From Nymphalis io (taxonomy: Eukaryota; Arthropoda; Insecta; Lepidoptera; Nymphalidae), in NCBI RefSeq assembly GCF_905147045.1, contig NC_065918.1, positions 7,564,001-7,628,000 on the forward strand: a stretch of 64,000 nucleotides of DNA. The letters run 5' to 3'. A model generated the notes under the pieces. It was given only the letters and a program-made list of their open reading frames with translations, did not search any database and was not told where the DNA came from. Numbering within the stretch: position 1 is the stretch's first letter; every line of letters starts with the position of its first letter. The translations under genes and the position numbers were made by a program. Of this stretch, positions 44,901-52,200 are shown one piece after another.

Positions 44901-47219
44901 GATTAAACTATTACGTCGAAACATATTTAGAAAAAGACAATTTATTTAAAAAGCAATTAAAAAATCATCTACAACACTTATTTTTGTCTCTCATTTGTAT
45001 AATGTGTAAGTCTGAAGTGAATGACGACGTTCGTATACTTTAGTCAAAATATGTAACAGTCGACGTGGCCTTGCGAATTTACTTACAGATATATAATATT
45101 TCTAATAGGTTGATTATTGACAAGCCGGAGCGTCGCTTGAAGAAGGGCAGTGGCTTCCATATGGACATCGTGATAATGTCACTGGTTAACGCGGTATGCG
45201 GTATGTTCGGTGCGCCGTGGCAGTGTGTGGCCACCGTACGTTCCGTCAGTCACGTGTCTGCCCTCACGATCATGTCTACCACACATGCTCCCGGTGACAA
45301 GCCGCATATTGTTGAAGTTAAAGGTTTGTTATTAAGCCGAAGTCTCTCTCCTTCAAACATTTCACTAACTACTTATTTTTTTCATATCATTCGGCCAGTA
45401 CGTAATGTACTAATCTCCAGTTCATCTTTTTTTTGTATCTACATACACATACTTCAAATTGTATGGTTAGTCAGATTTTTCGTCTATATATTTAAAAAAA
45501 AACAACATTTGACTTTCAATTTTGACACAACATTGTAATACGAGAAAAATATATATACATATATACACATTTTAAAATGTATCACTGTTTTGAAAAAACT
45601 ACCAATAATAATATAATTATTCCTTTTTTTCAGAACAACGTCTAACTGGTCTTTTGGTAGCTTTCCTTGTTGGAATATCGGTTTTGGCTTCAAGTTGGCT
45701 AAGATTGGTGCCAATGGCAGTGCTATTTGGAGTTTTCCTTTACATGGGTATTTCGGCTCTTGGTGGTATCCAGTTCTGGGACCGATGCATTTTACTTTTC
45801 AAGCCAGTTAAACATCATCCACAAATTCCATATGTCAGACGTGTAAGTAAACTTTTTTATATTTTATAATTAATAAATGTAGGAAAAAGATAATACTTTT
45901 TTTTTCAAAAAATATTCTTCTTTAGGTAGTTTATATACAATTACTGATATATAATAATCAATTACTTACCATTTGTCCAAGAAAAAAGGGCTTATTTACT
46001 ATTTAATTTGAGCATTTTAATTAAACATATAATACACATTAATATCACAACTAGTATTTAATGATCTATATTTTTAAGTTAGTAAGTAGTTTTATTTTCT
46101 CGATAACATAATTAACTAGTTCTTTCAAGGATGTAATCATGATCGCTTCAGAGATTCAAGGTCTACGTCAATGAGCTTTGCTTGCCTCTAGTACCATGCT
46201 CCAATTGCAGTGAATTATCACGGATAATATATCCGTGTTAAAGTGTTTCTTTTATTATTACAAATAGGAAGGCAGACTGAAACATGAGCCGCCTGAGATG
46301 GTAAGTGGTCACCACCAGACTTTGGCACTGTAAGTGCTTACTCATTGTTCCTGTTGATACAATGGCTCACTTACCTTTCAAACTGGAACATAACAATACT
46401 AGGTATCGCTGTTTGGTGGAAGAATATGTGATAAGTGTATGGTACCTACCTAGATGGACTTTTACAAAACCAACCACCAAGTTATATAATGTAATAAACA
46501 TATAATAACAATTCATCATATAATAATATGTTGCTGCAAATCTTAGGTTTAAAAGCAAGATTCTCGTACGTATGTTATATAATATACATTAAGTTACTTT
46601 CGCAGGTATATAAGAAAATAGTATTACGTTTATATTTATGTGCTTACTACTTTTTTAGGTACCGACAGTCAAAATGCATCTGTTTACAATTATTCAGTTG
46701 GCTGGAATATGCTTACTGTATGCGGTGAAGTCATCTCGCTTCTCCCTTGCTCTGCCGTTCTTTTTAGTGCTGATGGTTCCTCTACGAATGGCCTTGGTGT
46801 ATGTGTTCACTCCACTGCAGCTGCGTGCGGTATGTTATGGAAAAACATTTTATATATTCCATTTTAAAGTTATTTTTATTTCTAATATATATATAAATAT
46901 TTAATTTAATTATAAATATTATAATACATTTAATAATAAATATAGTAGACTTATTTTATTCGTAAATATATCAGCGACAGAACCATGTTTCTGTATTAAG
47001 CTAAGTTAACATATTATATGAAGCGACATTCAACATTATATAAGAGTTGATGTGTGATGTAAAATAATTACTTGTATAATTAGATCACACCTAGAATAGA
47101 ATAGCTCTTTCACCAGTTATTTATAATATATAATTTTTTCACAGTTGGACGGTGCCCAAAAAGACATTGAACAAGACGATGAGCCAGATTTTTACGTAGA
47201 AGCGCCATTACCCGGATAG
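25246..47219 (+). CDS. Ae2: SLC4 chloride/bicarbonate anion exchanger (Ae2-like), whole spliced gene
   Basis: Seventeen exons with consistent phases join to 3414 coding bases: 1137 residues and TAG. Residues 1-216 are a variable acidic/basic N terminus. Roughly 217-585 form the band 3 cytoplasmic domain (ETARWIKYEEDVEEG, PHVASLSFHSLL, IPEDAEATTVLVG, DYHEVGRSISTLMS). From about 580 on is the bicarbonate-transporter membrane domain (IRDIKRRYPYYLSDF, KGSGFHMD, ATVRSVSH, HLFTIIQL). Glu910 matches human AE1 Glu681 and Arg959 matches Arg730, so electroneutral exchange is expected. Asn743 replaces the stilbene-reactive Lys539. Four N-glycosylation sequons lie in the extracellular loop around residues 755-785. 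The true start is uncertain: exon 1 may have an upstream partner, or translation may begin at Met in exon 1 (25282). A second first exon lies at 32443. Family assignment is very sure; the paralogue name follows the fly gene. Confidence 0.93.
25961..26213 (-). mobile_element. SINE-like element, family A, minus strand
   Basis: In intron 1 of the anion exchanger. It contains the reverse complements of the family A blocks (GATGGTAAGTGGTCACCAAC, ACCAACCTTGGGAACTAAGA, CAAGTACTGCTGTTTTGCGG). The outer head is shorter than in the copy at 19091-19388, and no clean duplication was found. Confidence 0.8.
26739..27038. mobile_element. MITE with long terminal inverted repeats
   Basis: About 75-base near-perfect inverted arms (26739-26815 and 26963-27038) flank a 147-base AT-rich centre. 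Shared blocks are GTAAGTAGGCTATTGAAAAA and AAAGGTTAGCTATGGGGGCT with their complements. There is no coding capacity. It lies in intron 1 and, being transcribed with the gene, would fold into a long hairpin. Superfamily unknown. Confidence 0.8.
27290..27721. mobile_element. Helitron/Lep1-like non-autonomous fragment
   Basis: It begins around TTGTCTTCTTGTCTGTGCCT and GATTTGGGTGCGGCTTTCAC and ends in CGCAGGCACAGCTAGTAAT, a terminus type I know from Lep1-class (Helitron-like) lepidopteran repeats. Internally AT-rich and diverged. The boundaries are approximate. Confidence 0.5.
28484..28530. repeat. Short direct repeat in intron 1
   Basis: CGATCACAGAATGTGTTTAG occurs twice in tandem with a 7-base gap between copies. 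It is followed closely by the hairpin at 28593-28632. Confidence 0.7.
28593..28632. repeat. Perfect 18-bp hairpin 100 bp before exon 2
   Basis: GTTTAGAAATATATGTAA, a TAAA loop, then its exact complement. It lies 99 bases upstream of the exon 2 acceptor, so it would be present in the pre-mRNA near the splice site. Confidence 0.75.
28732..28811 (+). CDS. Ae2: Anion exchanger exon 2
   Basis: A strong acceptor (TTTTATTTTGCAG) and a GTATAA donor. It completes the split Asp codon from exon 1 and reads DGESQPSSSDITSISTSL through to GSDQQ, ending in phase 0. It encodes a Ser/Thr-rich, probably disordered cytoplasmic segment (residues 47-73) and has no close vertebrate counterpart that I can see. Confidence 0.85.
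29695..30000 (+). mobile_element. tRNA-derived SINE (family B) with target-site duplication
   Basis: A 306-bp element flanked by TACATTGAG repeats (29686-29694 and 30001-30009). The head looks like a tRNA gene with a box A (GATGGCCTAGTGGTTAG) and box B (GGGTTCAAACCC); it is not a functional tRNA. The body and tail match the minus-strand copy at 56998-57303. It lies in intron 2, and its duplication ends only 34 bases before exon 3. Confidence 0.9.
30044..30183 (+). CDS. Ae2: Anion exchanger exon 3
   Basis: It reads TSMQLSSSGSALTSRDEDRH, then VQFDGEPKPSLSLLDEINEE and RKAQRH, and leaves phase 2 at a GTGAGT donor. The acceptor (ATCTAAAACAG) has a poor pyrimidine tract, because a SINE target-site duplication ends 34 bases upstream. 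The acidic then basic pattern fits the cytoplasmic N-terminal region (residues 74-120). Confidence 0.88.
30575..30840. repeat. Probable Helitron/Lep1-like fragment
   Basis: In intron 3. It starts with TATAAAGAGTGGAGTTCTAT and the TTTGTTCGTTTGTTTACGCA stretch, typical of the heads of Lep1-type repeats. The open frame on its minus strand has no family resemblance. The ends are not defined. Confidence 0.4.
31139..31357. mobile_element. Possible GC-rich MITE
   Basis: About 30-base imperfect inverted ends (CACCACCACGTCACG near 31153 and CGTGACGTGGTGATAG near 31329) flank a GC-richer interior. The left neighbour (31040-31138) carries similar CACGTCACGG motifs. It lies in intron 3 upstream of the alternative first exon. 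Confidence 0.45.
32167..32172 (+). promoter_or_regulatory. Candidate initiator for the short anion-exchanger isoform
   Basis: TCAGTC matches the arthropod initiator consensus TCAGT. It lies 276 bases before the ATG of the alternative first exon and at the left edge of a GC-richer stretch. The nearby TATATAA (32155) is too close to act as a normal TATA box. Supported only by motif and position. Confidence 0.4.
32443..32486 (+). CDS. Ae2: Alternative first coding exon of the anion exchanger
   Basis: ATG opens MPVTYSRSSDVGHQ plus two bases and runs into a strong GTGAGT donor at 32487. The leftover phase is 2, the same as exon 3, and joins to exon 4 to give GHQRRHLHPHKTRK. The upstream 270 bases are GC-richer than the intron and begin with an initiator-like motif, as expected of a 5' untranslated region. 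The product would be 1032 residues and would lack the 120 residues of exons 1-3 and the split codon. Alternative N termini from internal promoters are well known in vertebrate AE genes. Confidence 0.65.
33278..33395 (+). repeat. SINE family C fragment
   Basis: It matches the 3' half of the element at 52825-53179 (TCTGGAAGTTGGAATTGTAT, GTGCACCTGTGTTTGACGCA, TGTGCAGTTGCC) with an internal deletion. In intron 3, between the alternative first exon and exon 4. Confidence 0.6.
33841..34030 (+). CDS. Ae2: Anion exchanger exon 4 (first shared exon)
   Basis: A TATATTTTTAG acceptor and GTATGT donor; it enters in phase 2 and leaves in phase 0. It reads RHLHPHKTRKYSLQEGGRVS, then DEPLQEIDQDEIRSHRSDDP and ALRRHKIQPR. 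It resembles the vertebrate AE2/AE3 stretch with RRRIGSM, PTDEIEAQ and GVRRHLVRK. Both N-terminal variants can splice to it. Confidence 0.93.
34550..34648 (+). CDS. Ae2: Anion exchanger exon 5
   Basis: A 99-base phase 0-0 exon (acceptor TACTTTCAG, donor GTAAGA), so it could be skipped without a frame change. It encodes GSTVHVSRKDGGDKAQNIFS and ETLKKMYDHSPHS, the linker just before the folded cytoplasmic domain (residues 184-216). Confidence 0.9.
34871..35103 (+). CDS. Ae2: Anion exchanger exon 6, start of the band 3 cytoplasmic domain
   Basis: It reads VFVQLDELLATEDGDAEWKE, then TARWIKYEEDVEEGSARWGR and PHVASLSFHSLLNLRR, ending LPGVAY with phase 2. It is near-identical in pattern to vertebrate AE2 (ETARWIKFEEDVEEE, WGKPHVASLSF). 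This is the dimerising cytoplasmic domain that in AE1 binds cytoskeletal and glycolytic partners. Only 222 bases of intron precede it. Confidence 0.97.
35876..36029 (+). CDS. Ae2: Anion exchanger exon 7
   Basis: Acceptor TTTTTGACAG, donor GTAAGA. It completes an Arg codon and reads VVESMVTEGLIEEDDKPVVM, RSLLLRHRHVHDERFRFSIS, then GRKQSSYTSLQ, ending in phase 0. It matches the AE2 stretch with VVEQMVISD and VLRALLLKHSHPSDEKDF. The Ser-rich end is the variable interdomain loop. Confidence 0.95.
36595..36735. repeat. Dispersed lepidopteran repeat remnant
   Basis: It contains TGGTTCGATCTTGACCCCTG and CACAAGCTTTACCTTTAATT, motifs I associate with a common lepidopteran dispersed repeat. It lies in the 4.4-kb intron 7 and has no coding frame. 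Confidence 0.4.
37596..37790 (+). repeat. Lep1/Helitron-like fragment
   Basis: The head TAATATTATAAATGGGAAAG, then AACTATGTATGTCTGTCTAT and ACGATTTTAACGAAATTTGA, then GGCCGCGGGCGCAAAC. This order is characteristic of Lep1-type repeats. It lies in intron 7; the downstream end is not clear. Confidence 0.55.
38195..38312 (+). repeat. SINE family B 3'-half fragment
   Basis: It matches the middle of the family B element (GTCGGTGAAGAAGAACATCG, TGTCACATATGTATCCACCA, ACCCGCTTTGG). Truncated at both ends and close to the next SINE. Confidence 0.55.
38337..38620 (+). mobile_element. SINE-like element, family A
   Basis: It carries the same ordered blocks as 19091-19388 (GGTAGGTACCACCCACTCAT, AAACAGCAGTACTTGGCATT, CAGGTGGCCCATATGCTCAT) and ends in an A-rich tail. 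In intron 7 in the same orientation as the gene. A short lone piece of the family is also seen at 37089-37115. Confidence 0.85.
38909..38938. repeat. TA dinucleotide microsatellite
   Basis: An uninterrupted run of TA units in intron 7, likely polymorphic in length. Confidence 0.85.
39617..39643 (+). CDS. Candidate 27-base micro-exon or alternative start in intron 7
   Basis: A GC-rich island (about 39600-39715) sits in an otherwise AT-rich intron. Between GTGCAG and a GTGGGT donor it offers the in-frame phase 0-0 sequence SLWMEEGAS, which would fit exactly between exon 7 and exon 8. The embedded ATG GAG GAG could instead start an N-terminally shortened form. Against it: the upstream pyrimidine tract is weak and the GC-rich block continues past the donor. 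Treat as a hypothesis. Confidence 0.25.
40393..41110 (+). CDS. Ae2: Anion exchanger exon 8, rest of the cytoplasmic domain
   Basis: This is the largest exon (718 bases), with acceptor TTACATCTAG and donor GTATGT. It starts NLSDQRRRRSSYALPLERME and contains ILKRIPEDAEATTVLVGAVG, PIPVRFMFILLGPTTADLDY and HEVGRSISTLMSNPSFH, all hallmark AE blocks, then IVLPPGDWE. A highly charged helix (AKSEMIRRRKRDALERKRAA) leads to GRLFGG at the membrane boundary. The start is fixed by an in-frame TAG that overlaps the acceptor. Confidence 0.97.
41185..41366 (+). CDS. Ae2: Anion exchanger exon 9, first membrane helix
   Basis: It joins to give GGVIRDIKRRYPYYLSDF, the signature entry to the membrane domain, then TM1 (AAATIFMYFAALSSAITFGG) and ends KQIGISETL in phase 0. 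Vertebrate AE2 reads IRDVRRRYPHYLSDF here. Acceptor TAATTATTAG, donor GTATGA. The intron before it is 74 bases. Confidence 0.97.
41640..41869 (+). CDS. Ae2: Anion exchanger exon 10, TM2-TM4
   Basis: It reads VFTCVGGLFFALVAGQPMMI, TGATGPLLLLDDALYVF, then LWMIIIALCVASIEGS (TM4) and VKKITR, leaving phase 2. The start was chosen because it aligns without a gap to human AE2 (SELIMSTALQGVVF). An acceptor 18 bases upstream (41621) is in frame too and would add NVICIQ. Confidence 0.92.
41943..42015. repeat. TA microsatellite in a small duplicated AT block
   Basis: A TA run (about 41945-41967) is flanked by repeats of ACCTATAGCC / CAATAGCC. In intron 10; low complexity. Confidence 0.7.
42159..42334 (+). 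CDS. Ae2: Anion exchanger exon 11, TM5 and glycosylated loop
   Basis: It reads FTEDIFAFLISLIFISEPIT (TM5), NIINVYRSHPLGYDY, then an Asn/Thr-rich loop with NDT, NAT and NDT sequons. Human AE1 has Lys539 where this protein has Asn743, so the covalent stilbene site is absent. Enters phase 2, leaves phase 1 at a GTATTT donor. Confidence 0.95.
42505..43860 (-). mobile_element. Decayed Jockey-clade non-LTR retrotransposon
   Basis: In intron 11, antisense to the gene. Minus-strand fragments read, from right to left, an endonuclease piece (AELVLLGDFNAHHKSWL), a reverse-transcriptase piece (LIAKWGSDNLVEFNAKK) and the typical C-terminal stretch (MDRLQRRAVRIIGDVRVTNT, FYRLYHGECSEELF). The order is that of a Jockey-like ORF2, but frameshifts, stops and a large internal deletion make it dead. 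It is GC-richer than the intron. Confidence 0.85.
44079..44233 (+). CDS. Ae2: Anion exchanger exon 12, TM6
   Basis: Acceptor CATGTTACAG, donor GTAAGT. It completes an Ala codon and reads NMTSTPAPVVHHAVIPPQPN, TALFCTMLTLATFIIAYYLR, then IFRNGKFLGRS. NMT adds a fourth sequon in the extracellular loop. PQPNTALFC matches vertebrate QPNTALLS at the start of TM6. Ends in phase 0. Confidence 0.96.
44326..44573 (+). CDS. Ae2: Anion exchanger exon 13, TM7-TM8 and the key glutamate
   Basis: It reads ARRALGDFGVPIAIVLMVGI, then EKLQVPDGLSPTSPRSWLVP and WAALAMVLPALMVYIIVFME, ending THIA in phase 2. The Glu of VFMETHI corresponds to human AE1 Glu681, which is needed for chloride/bicarbonate exchange and proton-sulfate cotransport. 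Only 92 bases of intron precede it. Confidence 0.97.
45109..45323 (+). CDS. Ae2: Anion exchanger exon 14, TM9-TM10 core
   Basis: It joins as ELIIDKPERRLKKGSGFHMD, then SLVNAVCGMFGAPWQCVATV and RSVSHVSALTIMSTTHAPGD, ending VEVK plus one base. It contains the substrate-site Arg (ATVRSV; human AE1 Arg730). The donor is a weaker GTTTGT; phase matches the next exon. Confidence 0.96.
45634..45842 (+). CDS. Ae2: Anion exchanger exon 15, TM11-TM12
   Basis: A strong acceptor (CTTTTTTTCAG). It reads EQRLTGLLVAFLVGISVLAS, LRLVPMAVLFGVFLYMGISA, then FKPVKHHPQIPYVRR, ending in phase 0 (GTAAGT). The FKP.KHHP.. motif keeps the two lysines of the AE1 C-terminal loop near the second stilbene site. Confidence 0.97.
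46262..46455 (-). repeat. Decayed SINE family A copy
   Basis: In intron 15. It contains worn complements of the family blocks (GATGGTAAGTGGTCACCACC, AACTGGAACATAACAATACT, GGTACCTACCTAGA). Older than the other copies. Confidence 0.65.
46659..46829 (+). CDS. Ae2: Anion exchanger exon 16, TM13-TM14
   Basis: Acceptor CTTTTTTAG, donor GTATGT, phase 0-0. It reads VPTVKMHLFTIIQLAGICLL, YAVKSSRFSLALPFFLVLMV, then PLRMALVYVFTPLQLRA. Matches the vertebrate HLFTALQLLCLALLW and PLRMVVL region at the end of the membrane domain. Confidence 0.97.
47145..47219 (+). CDS. Ae2: Anion exchanger exon 17, C-terminal tail and stop
   Basis: Acceptor TTTTTTCACAG. It reads LDGAQKDIEQDDEPDFYVEA, then PLPG and TAG (47217-47219). 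The acidic tail matches the position of the vertebrate LDADD carbonic-anhydrase motif, but that motif is degraded to LDGAQKD, with acidic residues further on. No PDZ-type end. Confidence 0.93.
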   Translation: MDGAQKDIEQDDEPDFYVEAPLPG

Positions 47220-47622
47220 GGAAAGCTTTCCCAAAGACAACTTGCTTATGAGTTGAGAGTTCGCACAATCTAGATTTATATAGAAAAACCTAGAGAGATG
47301 GAGTCATTTTATTCATGTATGTGCGAATAGATTAGTATTTAAAGACATGTGTGCACAAGTGAACGATGGACTCTATGGTTTTTTAACTGACATATCTAAT
47401 GATCTAAAATCGAAATATTTAAATTATTTACAATTGAGTGGAGTACAAGTACAATTGAGACTCTTAATTTATCATCATATCAAATGCGATTAAAAAAATA
47501 TCGTTTAAATAATATCTATAAACGAGTATACTATACCCATTTGACATAAATGTCAAGAAAATATTCAATAAGTTGCCGTACTAAATGGTGCCTAAAAAAT
47601 CCACATACAAGATTTTAGTGTA
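47220..47622. other. Anion exchanger 3' untranslated region (end not fixed)
   Basis: AT-rich sequence following the stop. No canonical AATAAA is found before the transposon remnant begins; an ATTAAA variant is at about 47489, and the first AATAAA is at 47919, inside the transposon. The cleavage site cannot be called from sequence. Confidence 0.5.
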
Positions 47623-48254
47623 GTAGCTGGCGATAAATATTGGAGATCGACCTTTGAAAAGAGACAATCGGCTAATTTCGGCTTCATAGAGTTCGTTATC
47701 TGATTCGTACACTAAATATGTGACGTTTTTTAGTCGTTGTTCAAGTGCGGCAGAGTTCAGTCGCCTCTCAAAACAAAATATATATAAATAGAGTTGTAAA
47801 ACCCCCAACTTTTAATTAATTAAAGTTTTATGATGGCATATTTAGTGTGTATGTGTATTGTTCTAGTTATAACTAATAAGTAGTAGTTATAACTATAAAT
47901 GAACACATCACGAATCACAATAAATTTGTTGAAAGATCCCCCAATTCAAACACCATTGAACAAGAAATGATAAACTGGTTAAACAGACACAAAATTTCAG
48001 TTGATCTAAAATTGGCGAAACCCCAGATTTACGATATTATATGTCAGCACAAGAAGAGGTTTACAGAGTTTTCCGTGGACAGGGTACTAGTTGAATATGG
48101 GCACACTGTGTTGCGATTGCCACCATATCATCGGATTTTGATTCAATTGAAAATATATGGTCTCAACTGAAAGGCTATAAATTATATTAAGATTATTGAA
48201 AGCTTTTATTAGAATGTGTCATTTTAAAAATAGATATAATGGTTTTTGTAACCT

Positions 48255-48919
48255 TTTTTTTTTCGAGGAGGAAAGGCATTTACGCCTTCCGCCCGGACAC
48301 GATCGGGACGGGTATGTAGGACTCACGGGGCAGAAGGCCCCCATACTACCCACTAAAACCTCCTCGTTTCCGTCTCACCGCATGGTGGCGGGGTTACGGG
48401 AACGCGTTAACACACCACCGCGACCCCGCCTGCGGCCGTCGCTTTGAATGAGCGACCCACCGGTTGTTTTTTATTGAGGTTTTCTCCTCTTGGCCCGGCC
48501 AGTGAAGGCAAGGCCCTCGGTCCCACCACAGGTTGGGGCCTGGATGGGGAAACGAGTTTGAGAAGGCGGTGACAGAAGTCTGTCCACCCAGCATCGACAC
48601 CGAAACTAGGCGAACCCGCCTCTCCCTCCTCCTTCTACTCCTCCTCCTGTCTCCGGTAGCCCGAAAGGACTCCGGAGACCAACTCCTCCTATTTCTCTCC
48701 GGCGGCCCCCGAATAAATAAGGACCCCGGAGTCCTCCTAATTGTCACGAAGCCGCTCGTTGGTCCACTCTGCGCAACAGAGAAGTGCCAGGAGCAGCCCG
48801 CGACACTTCCACCGCGTCAGTCTCAGCCGCGATCGACAAGCAATCCGGAAAAAACATCGGATTGCTGGTCGACCCCGTTGCCCAGGGTGCACCACGTGGA
48901 GGTGACTGACACGCACCCC
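48255..48919 (-). mobile_element. 5'-truncated LINE nested in the transposon, with target-site duplication
   Basis: A GC-rich 665-bp block begins with a T run on the plus strand (poly-A of a minus-strand element) and is bounded by identical 16-base repeats ATGGTTTTTGTAACCT (48239-48254 and 48920-48935). This is the signature of target-primed reverse transcription. The open frames in it, on both strands, have no domain I recognise, so it is probably 3' end sequence. The family is not identified. Confidence 0.8.
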
Positions 48920-48929
48920 ATGGTTTTTG

Positions 48930-48950
48930 TAACCTAACCTAACCTAACCT
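48930..48950. repeat. CCTAA (insect telomere-type) short array
   Basis: Four TAACC/CCTAA units (TAACCTAACCTAACCTAACC) directly abut the right-hand target-site duplication. (TTAGG)n is the usual insect telomeric repeat; this is a tiny interstitial array. Confidence 0.85.
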
Positions 48951-49230
48951 ACACCTACTACAGTACCTTTCATAAAAAATCCCTAAACATGATATAAGCA
49001 TCATCTTTTTATTTTATTTTTCCACGACATAAGGGCAGCACTTATAGAAAAAATTGGTATATTTTATTCAATTATACAGACACTTATAATTGTACAATAA
49101 CAGCCCCTAATATATACCGGACTGTTAGTGTTTCGTGCGAAAGAGGTAATGCTCTACGAAGCCGAAAATAGCAGATTATCTCTTTCCAAAGGTCGATGTA
49201 CAATATTTATTTCTGGGTACTATATGTATA

Positions 49231-52200
49231 TATATTCTTGTGTCAATTTGTTTAGCACGTCGAAAAAATATTAACCTGTTAATTGAAATTGCTCAAATCT
49301 TTTTGCCTGTACTTAATTTTTCATCACAGCATATTTTAAAAAACAGAATATGAATATTTATACCTTCTATGTAGAATTGTAGATGCTCAAATACGATGTG
49401 AAATTATAGAGTTTAAATGAGCTTTGACAATATCGGAGTGTGATTCGGAATAGAATATGACGTGGTGTTTTCCCATGTTAGTTATAAAATTATTGGACTA
49501 TTGTCAACTATACAATGTGTTATGATAGTACTTACATGCTGTTATATCTAGCTTTAATGTGATACGTCCTTTTAATTACCGTCAAAAGATATTTTATTTA
49601 TTTATGAATAATTCTAACATGTGAAAACTATAAGTTTGTCTTTAATTATTAAGCTTTATAATTATTATGAGAAAGTATATTTTGTGATTCATTATATATT
49701 GCTCCCCTATAGAAGATATCAAAGAATCTAAAACTGTAGAACCTAGTAAGTAGATTTGTTTCTTTATTACACATAAATATTATATTCTATATTAACTTTT
49801 ACCAGGACTGAACAAAAAACATGTCATAACGTCCGTATATTGCATTGTTAGTTTTATAAGAATAACACTTAAACGGCTGTATAACTTTAAAACTTCGTAA
49901 AAGGTTTATTAAAATACTTGTGTCTGGAAGATACCAAAATTCATCATACAGAAAGTATTAAACAGCGTCAATATAATTGTTCTGCTAATTTATTACATAC
50001 ATTTCAAAGGTATATTTATAATGGTAAAGGTATATTAATTATTTCGAAATATTTTTTACAAACTTGTTTATTAATTGTTTACGTAACTTAAGATACTGCT
50101 TAAGAAAGTGCGTGAATTCCATTCCGTATTCATGTAATGGATAACGTGCAGCATTAAATAACGAAAGACATATATGTGTTATTAATATTTAAATGATGTT
50201 TATTATTTGCAAATCGCTTATTTATTTACCTACTTAAATTACCTGTATGCCAAAGCATAGGTGCCAAAGAGACGGTTGTTTGAATATAATGAAATATTTA
50301 AACGATAGGACATGGTTCTCACGCACTTGTGAATTAAAAAGATGTAACAAGGTTATTCAGTATTACACGGATATTGTACATTTAGATATAAGTCCATTCT
50401 TATAATTATTATTATTGTAGTAGCAAGTTCTCAAACTGTAAGTGTACCACCATTATATCGTAGTCTTAATTCGTATGCTATATTAATATAATCATATATA
50501 CATTTGAGTAGGCATACAATTAGGATTTGTCCACCATACGCACTAAATAGATAAGCTTCAATATAATACGTTTCTACATTTTAACTCAGTTTGAGCAAAA
50601 ATATGAAATGTAATGAAGTATGATTACAGTAAAACTTCAGGACCTTTCATATCAGAGATAATGTTAAACGGCCCAACAAATTAATAGGTAAACTCATCTA
50701 AATAAATTAAAGCTCACTACCAACTTTAATTTGCTAATATCAAATTAGCTAGCATATTGAACCTAATTAACTATCCGGAAGTTTATTTAATTATCGTCGC
50801 GTGAAGAGTAATTAAAGCGTTTTAGGTATTATATTTATTGAATATTATGGTAATTTATCCTGTTTGAAAAAACAATGTAGATTCTAAGCTATCATTATGG
50901 TAAAATTTAGTAATGAAAATAATAGTGATCAGGAAACAGTCGGTACTTTATAAAAGGCGACGCCGCTTATAATTTGATGCTATTCATAAGGAGTTTTGCT
51001 TCTTTATAAACAGTTACGGCCTACGATGAAACAGGCCGCATCACGCCCGTGCTGGCGAGGAACGCTATATGGACATTCAGATACAATGAGTCGGGAAGCC
51101 ATTTAAACGTTTCTTCATTTTATATAAAAAAATCTATTGTATGCACATTGTGTAATTTTACTTTCTTATTAAAATGTATAAGCATATTCTTAAACTAGGA
51201 ACATACTAAAATTTAAAAATAATTAAGCGTACTTAATATTGTAGAAAACTTAAAGAGTATGAAAAGTATAAAATTTACTTACTTTTTAGAGACCTTTAGA
51301 ACATTCCAAAGGCGCGATTGTTTTGTTTTGATTTAATACCGTTAACAATTTATATTTATATTCAACTAATAATGATTACATATGAATATACAACTTTTAT
51401 TTTACTTAAAATTTATTCTTTAACTATTATGTTTAAGTTAATAAAATTTATAGCGATTACGTCGTTACGTGATACGATGATAAACCCCTGTTAACCAGTT
51501 TGATCAATTTAATTTAATTCTTTTTGTTATTTTTTATTTAAGTAAGCCTTAATTTAAATATCACATTTTATTTTAATTAAAATATCACATCTAAGTACTT
51601 CTTTAAACAAAATGTGTACCTTAATTAGTTCCTTTAAGTACCTATTTTAAATTGTTATTTCAACCTGGGCTGTTTAAAGATTTGTGTATTTACCTTGCAA
51701 ATTATTTCATTATTTTGTTATAAATGTTAAATATAAATGGATAATAAATTATTAAACCAAAAAAGTTCGTTTTGAGTCATGCATTTCGATCGATTAATCG
51801 AATCACTATTAAATTAAGCAAATCCATTATTTGTTTATGGTCCAACTTTTCAATTGCAAATTAACTTTTTTTTATTGATGTTATGAGTCGTATACAACGA
51901 TTATTATAATATATATAATACTGTTCTTGATTTGAAGTTTCATAAAGGAGATCAATAGATAGATGAGTCTATATGAAGATGGGAATTACAAGTTGAGATA
52001 TTCAAGATGCAGGAATAACGCCTGATTAAAAAAAGGACCGAAATTAATGTATGTATATAAAAAATGTTTATCTCAAGATGTTCATTTTATTAAGCACGAG
52101 CTAAGCAAGAAGAGCAAAAAGAAAAGCTGTACGCTTAGAATTTTGGTTTTTGGTTTTGTTGACGAGTAGAAGAATCGTCATTATTAAAACATAACACAAC

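Larger units (their letters stand above)
47623..49220 (+). mobile_element. Decayed Tc1/mariner-superfamily (DDE_3-type) transposon with inverted ends
   Basis: About 90-base imperfect inverted repeats (47623-47715 and 49125-49220) share ATCGACCTTTG and TTTCGGCTTC blocks. Inside, 47967-48180 encodes a transposase C-terminal remnant: KPQIYDIICQHKKRFTEFSV, then YGHTVLRLPPYH, the typical GH.VLRLPPYH motif before the last catalytic acidic residue. A frameshift at about 48135 moves the continuation (SIENIWSQLKGY) to another frame. A LINE is inserted at 48255. Not functional. Confidence 0.75.

Noticed and set aside
48394..48747. 117-codon Arg-rich open frame on the minus strand
   Set aside because: On the sense strand of the LINE relic, but without reverse-transcriptase or endonuclease motifs. 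It is GC-rich 3' sequence and not a host gene.
48533..48937. 134-codon open frame with a leucine-rich stretch on the plus strand
   Set aside because: It lies antisense across the GC-rich LINE fragment and ends in the target-site duplication. The Leu run is the complement of an Arg/Glu-type repeat, and no domain is recognisable.
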